This document shows, in pieces, positions 43,231 through 51,982 of a stretch of DNA of 64,000 nucleotides (position 1 is its first letter; every line of letters begins with the position of its first letter). The notes under the pieces are model-generated. The model was not told where the DNA came from and made no database searches. It saw only the letters and a program-made list of their open reading frames with translations. This DNA is from CAYZJB01 sp964602985 (GTDB lineage: Bacteria > CLD3 > SB21). The stretch is from positions 33,048 to 97,047 of the forward strand of contig CAZRTJ010000015.1 in NCBI GenBank assembly GCA_964602985.1, read 5' to 3'. The position numbers were made by a program, and so were the translations under genes.

Positions 43231-44043
43231 ATGGCTCTCACGAGGGTTCTTGTCACGGTCAAGACTTATCCGACGCTTTCCACTAAGTACGAGGAATTAG
43301 TCTGTACAGCAGGCTTTCGTGAAGATGGAAGCTGGGTTCGAATCTATCCTGTGCCCTTCAGAAAACTGGATTATGCGCAGCAGTATAAGAAATATGATTG
43401 GTATGAGTTTGATCTTGAGCGCAATACCTCGGATTTTCGTCCAGAAACTTATCGGCCGAGAGACATCGATCGAATTGGAAGGCGGATTGGACATCTTGGG
43501 ACCGATTCGAGCTGGTCTGAGAGAAAAGAATTCGTTGTGAAGAAGTGTTACCGCGACCTTGATGAATTGATTCGTCAGGCCAAGGATAAGACGATCGCGA
43601 CGTCGCTTGCGACCTTCAAACCTGCTAAGGTCTTGGACTTTGATTGGGAACCATGTGAACGCGAATGGAGCGAATCAAAACGTAAAGAACTGATGCAAGT
43701 AAAGCTGTTTGAGCAGGAAGGAACTAAAACCAATGTCGTGAAGAAATTGCCGTTCAAGTTCAAATACTTTTTTGAAGATATTAAAGGAAAGAAAAGCCGT
43801 TTGATGATCGAAGACTGGGAAACCGGCCAGTTGTACTGGAATTGTCTCAGGAAAGCTGATGGCGATGAAAAACGGGCCTGCGAAAAAGTTCGCCAGAAAT
43901 ACTTCGATGACTTTGCCAAAACTAAGGACCTCTATTTCTTTTTAGGAACAACCAGGCAGAATCATTTCAGAGCACCAAACCCGTTTATTATTATTGGAAC
44001 GTTTCATCCGAAGAAGGATCATCAGACAAGTTTAGGATTTTGA
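43231..44043 (+). CDS. Uncharacterised 270-residue partner of the DUF488 protein
   Basis: This product is very rich in Lys, Arg, Asp and Trp, without membrane segments. Notable stretches are VLVTVKTYPTLSTKYEELVCTAG at the start, GSWVRIYPVPFRKL near residue 33, YRPRDIDRIGR near 74 and a LYFFLGTTRQNHFRAPNPFIIIG tail. I know related proteins as hypothetical neighbours of DUF488 genes, but no function. It starts 3 nt after the DUF488 gene and its stop touches repeat A copy 2. A nucleic-acid-related role is plausible from composition and context only. Confidence 0.75.
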   Translation: MALTRVLVTVKTYPTLSTKYEELVCTAGFREDGSWVRIYPVPFRKLDYAQQYKKYDWYEFDLERNTSDFRPETYRPRDIDRIGRRIGHLGTDSSWSERKEFVVKKCYRDLDELIRQAKDKTIATSLATFKPAKVLDFDWEPCEREWSESKRKELMQVKLFEQEGTKTNVVKKLPFKFKYFFEDIKGKKSRLMIEDWETGQLYWNCLRKADGDEKRACEKVRQKYFDDFAKTKDLYFFLGTTRQNHFRAPNPFIIIGTFHPKKDHQTSLGF

Positions 44044-44047
44044 GAGA

Positions 44048-44173
44048 CAAATCCCCCCAGCCCCCTTTGACAAAGGGGGAGCAATACGGGGAGAAGGGAG
44101 TGCGAAGAGAAGAGATTTGGCAGAGAGGGCAGGCAGGAGAGTAAGTCCCCGCGGCGCCCGCTGTTTGCACACT
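44048..44173 (+). repeat. Dispersed repeat A, copy 2
   Basis: This is the second copy of the sequence at 42098-42219, in the same orientation. It begins 4 nt after the stop of the 270-residue gene and runs directly into repeat B. Confidence 0.85.
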
Positions 44174-44175
44174 TG

Positions 44176-44279
44176 AAAGGGGGAAGAAAGCGGAGAGAGT
44201 AAGAATGAAACGAATAAAACATCAAAGCACAGCGACACTGGCATTTCCCCCCTTGAAAAGGGGGGCAGGGGGGATTTGT
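44176..44279 (+). repeat. Dispersed repeat B, copy 1
   Basis: This roughly 100-nt sequence contains GCGGAGAGAGTAAGAATGAAA and ends in an AAAAGGGGGGCAGG-type G-rich block. It is nearly identical to 44704-44812. The two copies flank the DUF559 gene. Confidence 0.87.
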
Positions 44280-44281
44280 AG

Positions 44282-44677
44282 ATGAGATTTCTTCACTACA
44301 ATAAGGATCTTAAAATGCGTTCGCGCGAGCTTCGAAACCATTCGACGCGTTCAGAGATCCATCTGTGGAATCAACTCAAGCGGCGACAGGTGAAGGGTTA
44401 TCAATTCAACCGCCAGAAACCTCTTGGACCTTATATCGTGGATTTCTTTTGCAAACGGCTGAATCTGGTAATCGAAATCGATGGGTACACGCACGATTCC
44501 GAAGAAGCACAGGCAAAAGATCGGGAACGGCAAGAGTTCCTCGAGGGAATGGGGTTGAGGTTTCTCAGGCTTCGCGATGAAGAAGTGCGGGAAAATATCG
44601 ATGGCGTGATGAAGAAGATCGAGGAGATGATAGAGGGAATAGAGCGGGATCAGTTAAATCCCCCCGGCCCCCTTTAG
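44282..44677 (+). CDS. DUF559 (Vsr-like) endonuclease-fold protein
   Basis: This 131-residue protein shows the DUF559 pattern. ARELRNHSTRSEIHLWNQLKRR-like helices open it (residues 14-36 here), then GYQFNRQKPLGPYIVDFFC, VIEIDGYTH and FLEGMGLRFLRLRDEEV. The Asp and Glu of IVDF/VIEIDG correspond to a PD-(D/E)xK nuclease core. The last eight residues (QLNPPGPL) are encoded by the start of a flanking CCCCC/GGGGG repeat. Flanked by repeat B copies, it looks like a mobile or repeat-associated cargo gene. Substrate unknown. Confidence 0.87.
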   Translation: MRFLHYNKDLKMRSRELRNHSTRSEIHLWNQLKRRQVKGYQFNRQKPLGPYIVDFFCKRLNLVIEIDGYTHDSEEAQAKDRERQEFLEGMGLRFLRLRDEEVRENIDGVMKKIEEMIEGIERDQLNPPGPL

Positions 44678-44703
44678 GAAAGGGGGAGAAATCCCCCGCC
44701 CCT

Positions 44704-44812
44704 TTGAGAAAGGGGCAAGAAAGCGGAGAGAGTAAGAATGAAACGAATAAAAACATCAAAGCGTAGCGACACCGGCATTTCCCACTTGAAAAGGGGGGCA
44801 GGGAGGATTTGA
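44704..44812 (+). repeat. Dispersed repeat B, copy 2
   Basis: This is a direct repeat of 44176-44279. It ends 7 nt before the intact hsdM start, and its terminal AGGGAGGATTT block provides the ribosome binding site for hsdM. Confidence 0.87.
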
Positions 44813-44819
44813 AAACGTC

Positions 44820-46283
44820 ATGACCACCAACGCGCTTGTCTCAAAAATCTGGTCCTTTTGCAACACGCTCCGCGATGACGGCGTCAGCTACGGCGACTAT
44901 CTGGAGCAACTGACCTATCTGCTTTTTCTCAAAATCGCCGACGAGTATGCCAAGCCGCCTCACAGCCGCAAGATTCCGATTCCGTCCGAATTCACATGGG
45001 CAAGCCTGCGGCCACCGAAGTCCGGAGCAGAATTGGAGAATCACTACGTCAAACTCTTGCGGAAACTTGGGCAGGAAAAAGGCATGATCGGACAGATTTT
45101 CTTTAAGGCGCAGAACAAGATTCAAGACCCGGCGAAGCTTTCAAAGCTGATCAAGATGATTGACGACGAAAACTGGGTGATTCTAGGGTCGGACGTGAAG
45201 GGTGATATTTACGAAGGACTGCTCGAAAAGAACGCCGAGGACACGAAAAGCGGAGCGGGCCAGTATTTTACGCCGCGCTCTCTGATACGCTCGATGGTCG
45301 AATGCATCGAGCCGGAGCCGAGTAAGTCGATTGCCGATCCCGCGTGCGGTACGGGCGGATTTTTTCTGGCTTGCTATGACTTTCTGACCAAGTCCGAATT
45401 AAACAAAGGCCAGCGCGAGTTCCTGAAATTCAAGACATTCAAAGGGTGGGAAATTGTGCCCAGTGCGGCCCGTCTCTGTTTGATGAATCTTGTCCTGCAT
45501 AATATCGGAGACCTCGACAGCGAGCCGACGATTGAGCGCAATGACAGTTTGATCGCACCCGCCTCAGAGCGCTACGATTATGTCTTTGCTAATCCTCCGT
45601 TTGGCAAGAAAAGCAGCATCACAATCACCAATGAAGAAGGCGAGCAGGAAAAAGAATCGCTGACGTACAATCGCCAGGATTTTTGGGCCACGACGAGCAA
45701 TAAGCAGTTGAACTTTGTCCAGCATATACGTTCGATGCTGAAAATTGACGGCGAAGCAGCAGTGGTCGTCCCGGACAATGTCCTATTTGAAGGCGGAGCA
45801 GGGGAGACGGTGCGCAAGCGTCTGCTGGAAATGACCGATCTTCATACGATCCTTCGGCTGCCCACAGGCATTTTCTACGCACAAGGTGTCAAAGCGAATG
45901 TGATCTTCTTCGACAATAGAGCCGCGTCCAAGAAACCGTGGACAAAAGAAGTCTGGATTTACGATCTCCGCACCAATCAGCACTTTACATTAAAAACCAA
46001 TCCGATGAAGTACGAACATCTGCAGGACTTCATCAAATGCTACAATCCAAAGAATCGTCAAAAGCGAAAAGAAACCGAGCGCTTCAAGAAATTCACGTAT
46101 GACGAGATCATCGCCCGCGACAAGACCAGTCTGGACATTTTCTGGCTGAAAGACGACAGTCTCAGCGATCTTGAAAATTTGCCTGATCCGGACGTCCTGG
46201 CAGTAGAGATTGTCGAAAACATCGAATCCGCACTGAGTTCGTTCAAAGAGGTCGTGGAGGGACTGAATGGGAAGGACGAATAG
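44820..46283 (+). CDS. hsdM: Type I restriction enzyme M subunit
   Basis: This 487-residue adenine methyltransferase has an N-terminal HsdM helical domain, then the SAM motif DPACGTGGF (about residues 178-186). The catalytic NPPF (ANPPFGKKSS) lies near 259. QYFTPRSLIRSMV, before motif I, is typical of the family. With HsdS it methylates the target and with HsdR forms the restriction complex. The order hsdR-hsdS-...-hsdM with 6.8 kb of other genes between is abnormal. Its ribosome binding site lies in repeat B. Confidence 0.95.
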   Translation: MTTNALVSKIWSFCNTLRDDGVSYGDYLEQLTYLLFLKIADEYAKPPHSRKIPIPSEFTWASLRPPKSGAELENHYVKLLRKLGQEKGMIGQIFFKAQNKIQDPAKLSKLIKMIDDENWVILGSDVKGDIYEGLLEKNAEDTKSGAGQYFTPRSLIRSMVECIEPEPSKSIADPACGTGGFFLACYDFLTKSELNKGQREFLKFKTFKGWEIVPSAARLCLMNLVLHNIGDLDSEPTIERNDSLIAPASERYDYVFANPPFGKKSSITITNEEGEQEKESLTYNRQDFWATTSNKQLNFVQHIRSMLKIDGEAAVVVPDNVLFEGGAGETVRKRLLEMTDLHTILRLPTGIFYAQGVKANVIFFDNRAASKKPWTKEVWIYDLRTNQHFTLKTNPMKYEHLQDFIKCYNPKNRQKRKETERFKKFTYDEIIARDKTSLDIFWLKDDSLSDLENLPDPDVLAVEIVENIESALSSFKEVVEGLNGKDE

Positions 46284-46549
46284 TCGTCTTTCTTAAATTT
46301 TGAGAGACAAAACGAGTTCCTTCTGACGAATTTTGAATCGCGCAAATCCAACAAGCGTAGCAAAGCCACCGCGTCCCTCCCCTGCCAACGGAGGGTTGGC
46401 GGAGCATCCCGGGAAGAAGTCGTGTGACGGCGGCCAATTTTCTTCGTTGACCTTTCGTGTGTAGTTCGTATATACACGCGTCGTAACCCTACGTTGCATA
46501 GCTCTTTACAGGTAGTGGATAATCAGGGGACAAGAAACAAAGGAATGTC
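46284..46549. other. Intergenic region after hsdM
   Basis: These 266 nt mark the end of the island. They include a short CCTGCCAACGGAGGGTTGGCGG palindromic stretch near 46381-46402. Small minus-strand frames here look like repeat translations. I see no gene or clear terminator. Confidence 0.45.
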
Positions 46550-47938
46550 ATGTTACAACGGGTAATTGTGCTGGTTGGCCTGTTTTCAGTTGGGCTAGTA
46601 GCGCAGACTACGGAACTGGATGTCTTCCGTCGGCTCGAAAGTACCATTTCTGCCATCCCGGAGGATTCATCCGTGTGGTCGGGGGAGGGGCGGGTTTTTC
46701 AAACGCGCTTCGACCATCATTTGTTTGCCCGCGGTCGATATCGCGATCGGTCTTTCCGGATTGGGTATTGGCGTTTGCAGACTGAGGCGTCGCTGCCACT
46801 CGTCGATGGTAAGCGGGACTATGGACGTCTTCGCGCAGTGTTGGAGGAATATCATCCGTCGATGGGCGTACAGGCTTCGGACGGGACGGATGACTGGCGG
46901 CTGGGTGAATCGCGACAGTCCGCACAACTCGGCTGGAGTCGCCGGCTGTTCGGTGAACTGGGTATCGAGGTGCTGGGTCGTCTGCACTTATCAGAAAATC
47001 AAAAATGGGCCGATGCCGCCGCGGGATTGACGTACGGACTTCATGACAGACATGTTCGCGCCTCGGTAGAACGACGTACTGTGCGCGAACAGGCGGCCTT
47101 CACGTATGACGGCGAGGACGTGGTTCTGCCACGCGAATATCGTGAGGATGTCATTTCGCTGTCTGCCGCTTCCTCCGGTCCGTTTCACGTCGGCCTTTCG
47201 GCGTCTTGGGCCAACGCCGAACCTTTCCGAATTTCCACGGGCGAGTACACTTCCCAGCCACATTTTGATCGCCGCGATGTCCGCATGAACATCGGACGCC
47301 AGGGTGAGGTGGTGGATTTCGTTGTCGATTCCCGTTGGAGCGATCGTCGCGAAACGAGCCGGTACGAAAAGCAAGACATGAAGTTCGGCAAGCTGACGGT
47401 ATCGGATGCAGAATATCGCACATTGGATGCTGCGTTGGTGTGGCCAAGCCGCTCCCGAGGACAACTGCGTCTCACCGGCGGATACCAATGGGGTAAAGGC
47501 CAACTGGGAGCCGTGGTCGAGAGTTGGCCGTTTGTCGAGTCGATCGAGAGTCTGCTGGGTGCGGCGTATTATGGCGACGCCGCAGGCGAGATGAATCTGG
47601 TGCACGGCGGGGCGAGTCTGGATGTTCGCGGATCGTCATTCCGCGCACAGATTGGCGGACGCTACCTGCGAGTGAACGCAAGCGGTGATCACTCCTATCG
47701 CACGTCCGACGGCCTGTTTCAAACGCTGGACAGAGGGGAGTGGGCAGGGGTGTTCACGAAAGACGCGATCAGCGCCGGTCTTGGGCTGGAGATTCGTTAT
47801 CGCGACCTCGTGGTGGGAGGCCGGTATCATCGTCTGATTCCGTTGCCGTCGCGCAGCGGCCGCGGTGGGTTTCCTGACGATCTTCGCGTCGAAGACGGCG
47901 GGTCGTGGCTGTCCGTCGAGTTGCGAATGTATTGGTGA
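46550..47938 (+). CDS. Putative outer-membrane beta-barrel protein
   Basis: This 462-residue protein has a signal peptide (VIVLVGLFSVGLVAQ, cut near residue 19). It is followed by many alternating polar/hydrophobic beta-strand-like segments of 8-12 residues. It ends SVELRMYW with a C-terminal aromatic residue, as in outer-membrane barrels. There are no Cys residues and no globular domain that I recognise. It is the first core gene after the restriction island, and a lipoprotein gene follows 76 nt later. Function unknown. Confidence 0.6.
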   Translation: MLQRVIVLVGLFSVGLVAQTTELDVFRRLESTISAIPEDSSVWSGEGRVFQTRFDHHLFARGRYRDRSFRIGYWRLQTEASLPLVDGKRDYGRLRAVLEEYHPSMGVQASDGTDDWRLGESRQSAQLGWSRRLFGELGIEVLGRLHLSENQKWADAAAGLTYGLHDRHVRASVERRTVREQAAFTYDGEDVVLPREYREDVISLSAASSGPFHVGLSASWANAEPFRISTGEYTSQPHFDRRDVRMNIGRQGEVVDFVVDSRWSDRRETSRYEKQDMKFGKLTVSDAEYRTLDAALVWPSRSRGQLRLTGGYQWGKGQLGAVVESWPFVESIESLLGAAYYGDAAGEMNLVHGGASLDVRGSSFRAQIGGRYLRVNASGDHSYRTSDGLFQTLDRGEWAGVFTKDAISAGLGLEIRYRDLVVGGRYHRLIPLPSRSGRGGFPDDLRVEDGGSWLSVELRMYW

Positions 47939-48014
47939 ACATCGATCGGAATGTGTTACACACAGGTTTGTATAGGCTATTCAATGTATCGTTACTTAAC
48001 AGGAGTACAGTGTC

Positions 48015-49631
48015 ATGAAAAATCGTAAGGTATTCACAGCTATTCTTTTCACGGTGCTGGCATGGACCGGTTGCGAATCCGAGAAATCCGTGACCACGGA
48101 TGAAGCCGTTCAGCGATTGGAGGATGTACTTTTCCAGACAGCCAATATCGAGGACTACACGAATCTGGACGACATTAATTTTGCGGCAGCCAATTCAGAT
48201 TTCCGCTCTGCCGTGGGAGCGAACCCCAATGATCTGACCGCCAATCTGGGCGCGGCGATCACGGAAATTCTGAAAGTGAATGTGGAACGAGAAGTTCGGG
48301 ACATCCGGGACGGGTACATCGATTATGTCGATACGTCCAGTTTGTTCCAAAAGACTTCGTTTGGGAAGATGCATCGCCGCGACATTCCCACGCCCCTGGA
48401 TCTGCCGGTACATCCCTTGCGGCCACGGATGGATGTTCGCGATGACGAAGTGTTCAAAAAAGTCACCCTGATGGCCCGCGTCTCCGCCAACAATCCTCCG
48501 CTGGCGAGTGAGGTTCAAAAAGTGATTACGGACAAAGTCATACCGGCTTTGGATTACGCGATTGCCCGACTGGAAGTGGTGGAGTCCGATCCGACGTACG
48601 TGTTTGTCGTCACGCCCAAAATGCAGGGCGATTTCGACGCCGATCCGAGAGAATTGGATATGACGGAGATTCGCGCGTTCCACTCGTCGCTTCTGATCTT
48701 GCGCGCGACGATGCGGATGGTCACCGCGTATGATTTTGACATTGCCGATTACAGCGCGGCCGGTGTGGCCGTGGCCCTCAATCCCGGGAGCACGTTCTTC
48801 ACGTTGAAACCGCAGCACCAGTTGTCGATGGCTCGAACCGACCTGATCGGCGCCGTGGATCAACTGCTCGCAGCGGCGGACTTCCTGGAAAACGAAACGG
48901 ACGATCAGGATGATGATATCATCAAGATCGATCCCGAGGACATCGATGAGTTTCTCGAAGATCTGCGACGGGTGTTGAACGACGTCAAAAGCACGATGGA
49001 CGGCGTACGCACGTTCGACTTCGATCACGACAGCGTCGACGTGAATGTTAAAGCGTTTTTCGATAATCCAATCCAGGATGCGAAGGCCAAAATGCCGCCC
49101 TATCAAGTCTCTGTCGTCCAGAATTCGTGCGGTACCGAATTGTTTCAGAAGTTCTCCGGTACGGTCTTCCCCGATCCAACTTTCAACGGTATTCTCCCCG
49201 GTATGACCAATGAACGTCTGTACGACCTGTTCGATATAGACATCGACACACTCGGCAGAGACCGGTTGTCGGCGACGATCGGAGGTATGTCTTGGGAAGC
49301 CTGTGACGCGTATGCCGACCACTATTCCCCGGGCCTTTACATCGACGCTTCAGCGTCGACGAATTCCATGTGGACGAGTTTGACCATTTCGATCGCCAGT
49401 TTTGATGGTGCGAACTCATACACGCTGACGACCTACAACAACGGCGGTTATATGAGCGCCTACTGGAATGGCGTTTACTACTCCACAGACCTCTCGCACA
49501 GCGCCACGGTGACGATCACGGAGTACCGTGAGGAGGATCATTTGATCGCGGGCACGATCAGCGGGACGTTGGTGAATCTTTCAGACACGTTGGCGATTAC
49601 GAACGGCGAGTTTTATTTACGAGTGGACTGA
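48015..49631 (+). CDS. Putative lipoprotein of unknown function
   Basis: This 538-residue protein has a lipoprotein signal (FTVLAWTGC, Cys20). The mature part is acidic and mostly helical in the first half. It includes a TPR-like FRSAVGANPNDLTANLGAAI stretch near residue 70 and a very acidic NETDDQDDDIIKIDPEDIDEF region near 295. The C-terminal 150 residues are beta-rich (TLTTYNNGGYMSAYWNG). An intrinsic terminator follows 16 nt after the stop. I do not recognise the family. Confidence 0.7.
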   Translation: MKNRKVFTAILFTVLAWTGCESEKSVTTDEAVQRLEDVLFQTANIEDYTNLDDINFAAANSDFRSAVGANPNDLTANLGAAITEILKVNVEREVRDIRDGYIDYVDTSSLFQKTSFGKMHRRDIPTPLDLPVHPLRPRMDVRDDEVFKKVTLMARVSANNPPLASEVQKVITDKVIPALDYAIARLEVVESDPTYVFVVTPKMQGDFDADPRELDMTEIRAFHSSLLILRATMRMVTAYDFDIADYSAAGVAVALNPGSTFFTLKPQHQLSMARTDLIGAVDQLLAAADFLENETDDQDDDIIKIDPEDIDEFLEDLRRVLNDVKSTMDGVRTFDFDHDSVDVNVKAFFDNPIQDAKAKMPPYQVSVVQNSCGTELFQKFSGTVFPDPTFNGILPGMTNERLYDLFDIDIDTLGRDRLSATIGGMSWEACDAYADHYSPGLYIDASASTNSMWTSLTISIASFDGANSYTLTTYNNGGYMSAYWNGVYYSTDLSHSATVTITEYREEDHLIAGTISGTLVNLSDTLAITNGEFYLRVD

Positions 49632-49647
49632 TACCGGATGCTTGAAG

Positions 49648-49673
49648 AAAAGGCCGCGCAAGCGGCCTTTTTT
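49648..49673 (+). terminator. Intrinsic terminator after the lipoprotein gene
   Basis: A GGCCGC stem with a GCAA loop is preceded by four A and followed by six T. It ends the unit that includes the lipoprotein gene. Confidence 0.93.
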
Positions 49674-49855
49674 GTATACGAAACGGGCTTTCCTGCCGAG
49701 TCGTGCAGCAAATGCGATCGGATGTCGACGGGGCAACGTGAGGAGCCCTGACTAGCGTCCCGTACAGGTGCTTGGAGGGACAGCCGCCGCCCTTGATATT
49801 ACCCCACCCCACCCTTACATTACAGCCCTTCCAACTCACTATTGCAGGAGGTTGT

Positions 49856-51982
49856 ATGAATCTCATCAGACCCTGGTGGTTCGTCATCTTCCTTTCGTCT
49901 TGGGTGGCTCCCGTGATGGCCCAGGAGCCGGACTTCGACCAATACGCCAAGATGTCACTCGAGGAAATCCTGGACCTCGAAATTGTGACGGCCTCCAAAC
50001 ACACGCAGAATATCAGTCGGGTTCCGGCGGTCGTCACCGTGTACACCAAGGATTTTATCAAGGAAACGGGCGCGCGGGACTTGATCGACCTTCTGCGATT
50101 GACACCCGGCTTTCTCGAAATGGGCGATGTCAATGAACGCAATTTCGGCACGCGCGGGATTTCCGGTACCACCGCGCAGCACGTGCTCATCATGATCAAC
50201 GGCCACCGCATCAACGACCTGCTCACGTCCACGGCTGCCCCCGACTGGATTTCGCTGGACTATGTTGAACGCGTGGAGGTGATTCGCGGCCCGGGGTCCG
50301 CTCTGTACGGCGGGAATGCGCTCAGCGGGGTGATTAACATCATCACCAAAACCGGCAACACCTATCCGCAGCAATTTGCGTCCGTCGGGGTTGGCAATGG
50401 GAACACCCTGCGCGGCAATTATCAATTTGGTAGGAAGTGGAGCGAGTCGGAAGATTTGTATTTCAGCCTCAGCATGCATCGTTCGGACGGCATTCCGGTC
50501 AAGGTGAGTGCGAATCGCGATTTGAATGTCGGTGGGGACACCATCGCGGGCCGGCCATTTCCCGTGCGGACAGCGCAGGGCGGATCGGAGCACATCAACG
50601 GGTACGATCCCGGGTATGAGGCGCTGGCGATCTACCGGCGCGGTCCGCTGACGCTCACGGGAAATATCTTTCGGAACGACCTCCTGCTGAATCGCCCGCA
50701 GACGGGGTACAACCTCACCGATCTGGACGACGAGTGGCGCCGTCCCCGAAGAGTCGATCATCGCGAGTTTGTCGGCGGGAGTTATCAGCTTCTGCAGTCG
50801 GAGAACCAGCAATGGTCGCTCGGGTACGCGTTCGACCATTTCCAGATCGACTTCGTGTCGCTCAACCAGTCCCGCGTCCCGTACGACAGCGTCGGTCAGC
50901 TTGTCCGACTGACGGGCGACAACTGGCGGCAGACCCTGGAAACGCAGTTCTCCACGACGCGATGGGGTTTCGGTGATCATCCCCTCACAATCCTTGGCGC
51001 CGAGATCAATCACACCACGCAGCATTACGATCTGTTCACGCCCTATCGCGATCCGGTCGGACCGGTCTTCCGGGGCATCCAGAATACGGGTCTGCAGGCG
51101 TTGCAGAAAGGCGAAAGCGAAACAAATCTGTCGGTCTTTATTCAAACCGAATCCTCTTTCCTCCAGGATCGGCTCTTCATCACCGTCGGATTGCGGAACG
51201 ACAACAACGAGGATTACGGAGCGGTCTTCAGTCCACGCGCATCGGTGTTGTACGCGTTTTCAGACGCGGTCAATTTCAAAATTCTGGGAGCCACGGCATT
51301 CCTCCCGCCGCCCTTTCTGTATCGCTTTGGGACGCCCGCTCTCCGCTACGTCGGCAATCCCGATATCAAGCCTCAGGGTATTCAAAGTATCGAGGGCGTT
51401 GTCTTCGGACAGGTGGCGCGCAAATTCAGTTACTCCGTCAATGCGTACTACAATCGGGTCGTCGATTTCATTTTGTTCGAACGGGATGCGGCGCAAAATC
51501 TCGTCTATGACAATCGCGGAACCATGAAGATGATCGGTCTGGAAGGCGCCGCGCAGGCCGAATGGGGCCCGTGGATTCCCTTTGTGAGTGTGGCCGCTGT
51601 GAAAGATGCCGGCAGTGACGACGTCTTCCTCGTCAACGATCAACTGCGCAATTGGCCGCTCTTCTCTTCCAGCGGAGGTCTGTCGGTTCGGGTATCGAGA
51701 CATCTTCTGATCAACACGACGTACAATTATTGGTCGGCCATTCCATTTCCGATTGACGCGAAAGTCTCCACGCGATCGCCGAATGCAGACTATACTGCGA
51801 ACTACGAAATCCCGGCACAATGGGTGGTCCATGTGAACGTGAGTACGTACTGGAATCAATTTCGCCTGGGGGCCGGCGTTCACAACGTGTTCGATCGCAA
51901 GGAACTTCTCGGCGGAAGCACCATCATTCCGCAAACCGGCGAAGGTCGGGCGTTCATGCTGACAGCGGCTTACCAATTCTGA
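49856..51982 (+). CDS. TonB-dependent outer-membrane receptor
   Basis: The ATG at 49856, with CAGGAGG 4 nt upstream, gives 708 residues; a longer frame to 49772 lacks a ribosome binding site. A signal peptide ends PVMAQ. The plug domain contains IVTASKHTQNISRVPAVVTVYT, DLLRLTPGF and ERVEVIRGPGSALYGGNALSGVINI. The barrel ends in AYQF. The substrate is unknown. A YfiR-like protein and a hybrid kinase follow with overlapping codons, so the receptor may feed a signalling pathway rather than simple uptake. Confidence 0.93.
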   Translation: MNLIRPWWFVIFLSSWVAPVMAQEPDFDQYAKMSLEEILDLEIVTASKHTQNISRVPAVVTVYTKDFIKETGARDLIDLLRLTPGFLEMGDVNERNFGTRGISGTTAQHVLIMINGHRINDLLTSTAAPDWISLDYVERVEVIRGPGSALYGGNALSGVINIITKTGNTYPQQFASVGVGNGNTLRGNYQFGRKWSESEDLYFSLSMHRSDGIPVKVSANRDLNVGGDTIAGRPFPVRTAQGGSEHINGYDPGYEALAIYRRGPLTLTGNIFRNDLLLNRPQTGYNLTDLDDEWRRPRRVDHREFVGGSYQLLQSENQQWSLGYAFDHFQIDFVSLNQSRVPYDSVGQLVRLTGDNWRQTLETQFSTTRWGFGDHPLTILGAEINHTTQHYDLFTPYRDPVGPVFRGIQNTGLQALQKGESETNLSVFIQTESSFLQDRLFITVGLRNDNNEDYGAVFSPRASVLYAFSDAVNFKILGATAFLPPPFLYRFGTPALRYVGNPDIKPQGIQSIEGVVFGQVARKFSYSVNAYYNRVVDFILFERDAAQNLVYDNRGTMKMIGLEGAAQAEWGPWIPFVSVAAVKDAGSDDVFLVNDQLRNWPLFSSSGGLSVRVSRHLLINTTYNYWSAIPFPIDAKVSTRSPNADYTANYEIPAQWVVHVNVSTYWNQFRLGAGVHNVFDRKELLGGSTIIPQTGEGRAFMLTAAYQF

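Noticed and set aside
44037..46311. 15-nt match ATTTTGAGAGACAAA after the 270-residue gene and after hsdM
   Set aside because: Matches of this length are expected by chance once or twice in 64 kb; no longer similarity surrounds it.
46293..46499. Small minus-strand frames after hsdM (NPPLAGEGRGG)
   Set aside because: They read through short palindromic repeat sequence and lack ribosome binding sites.
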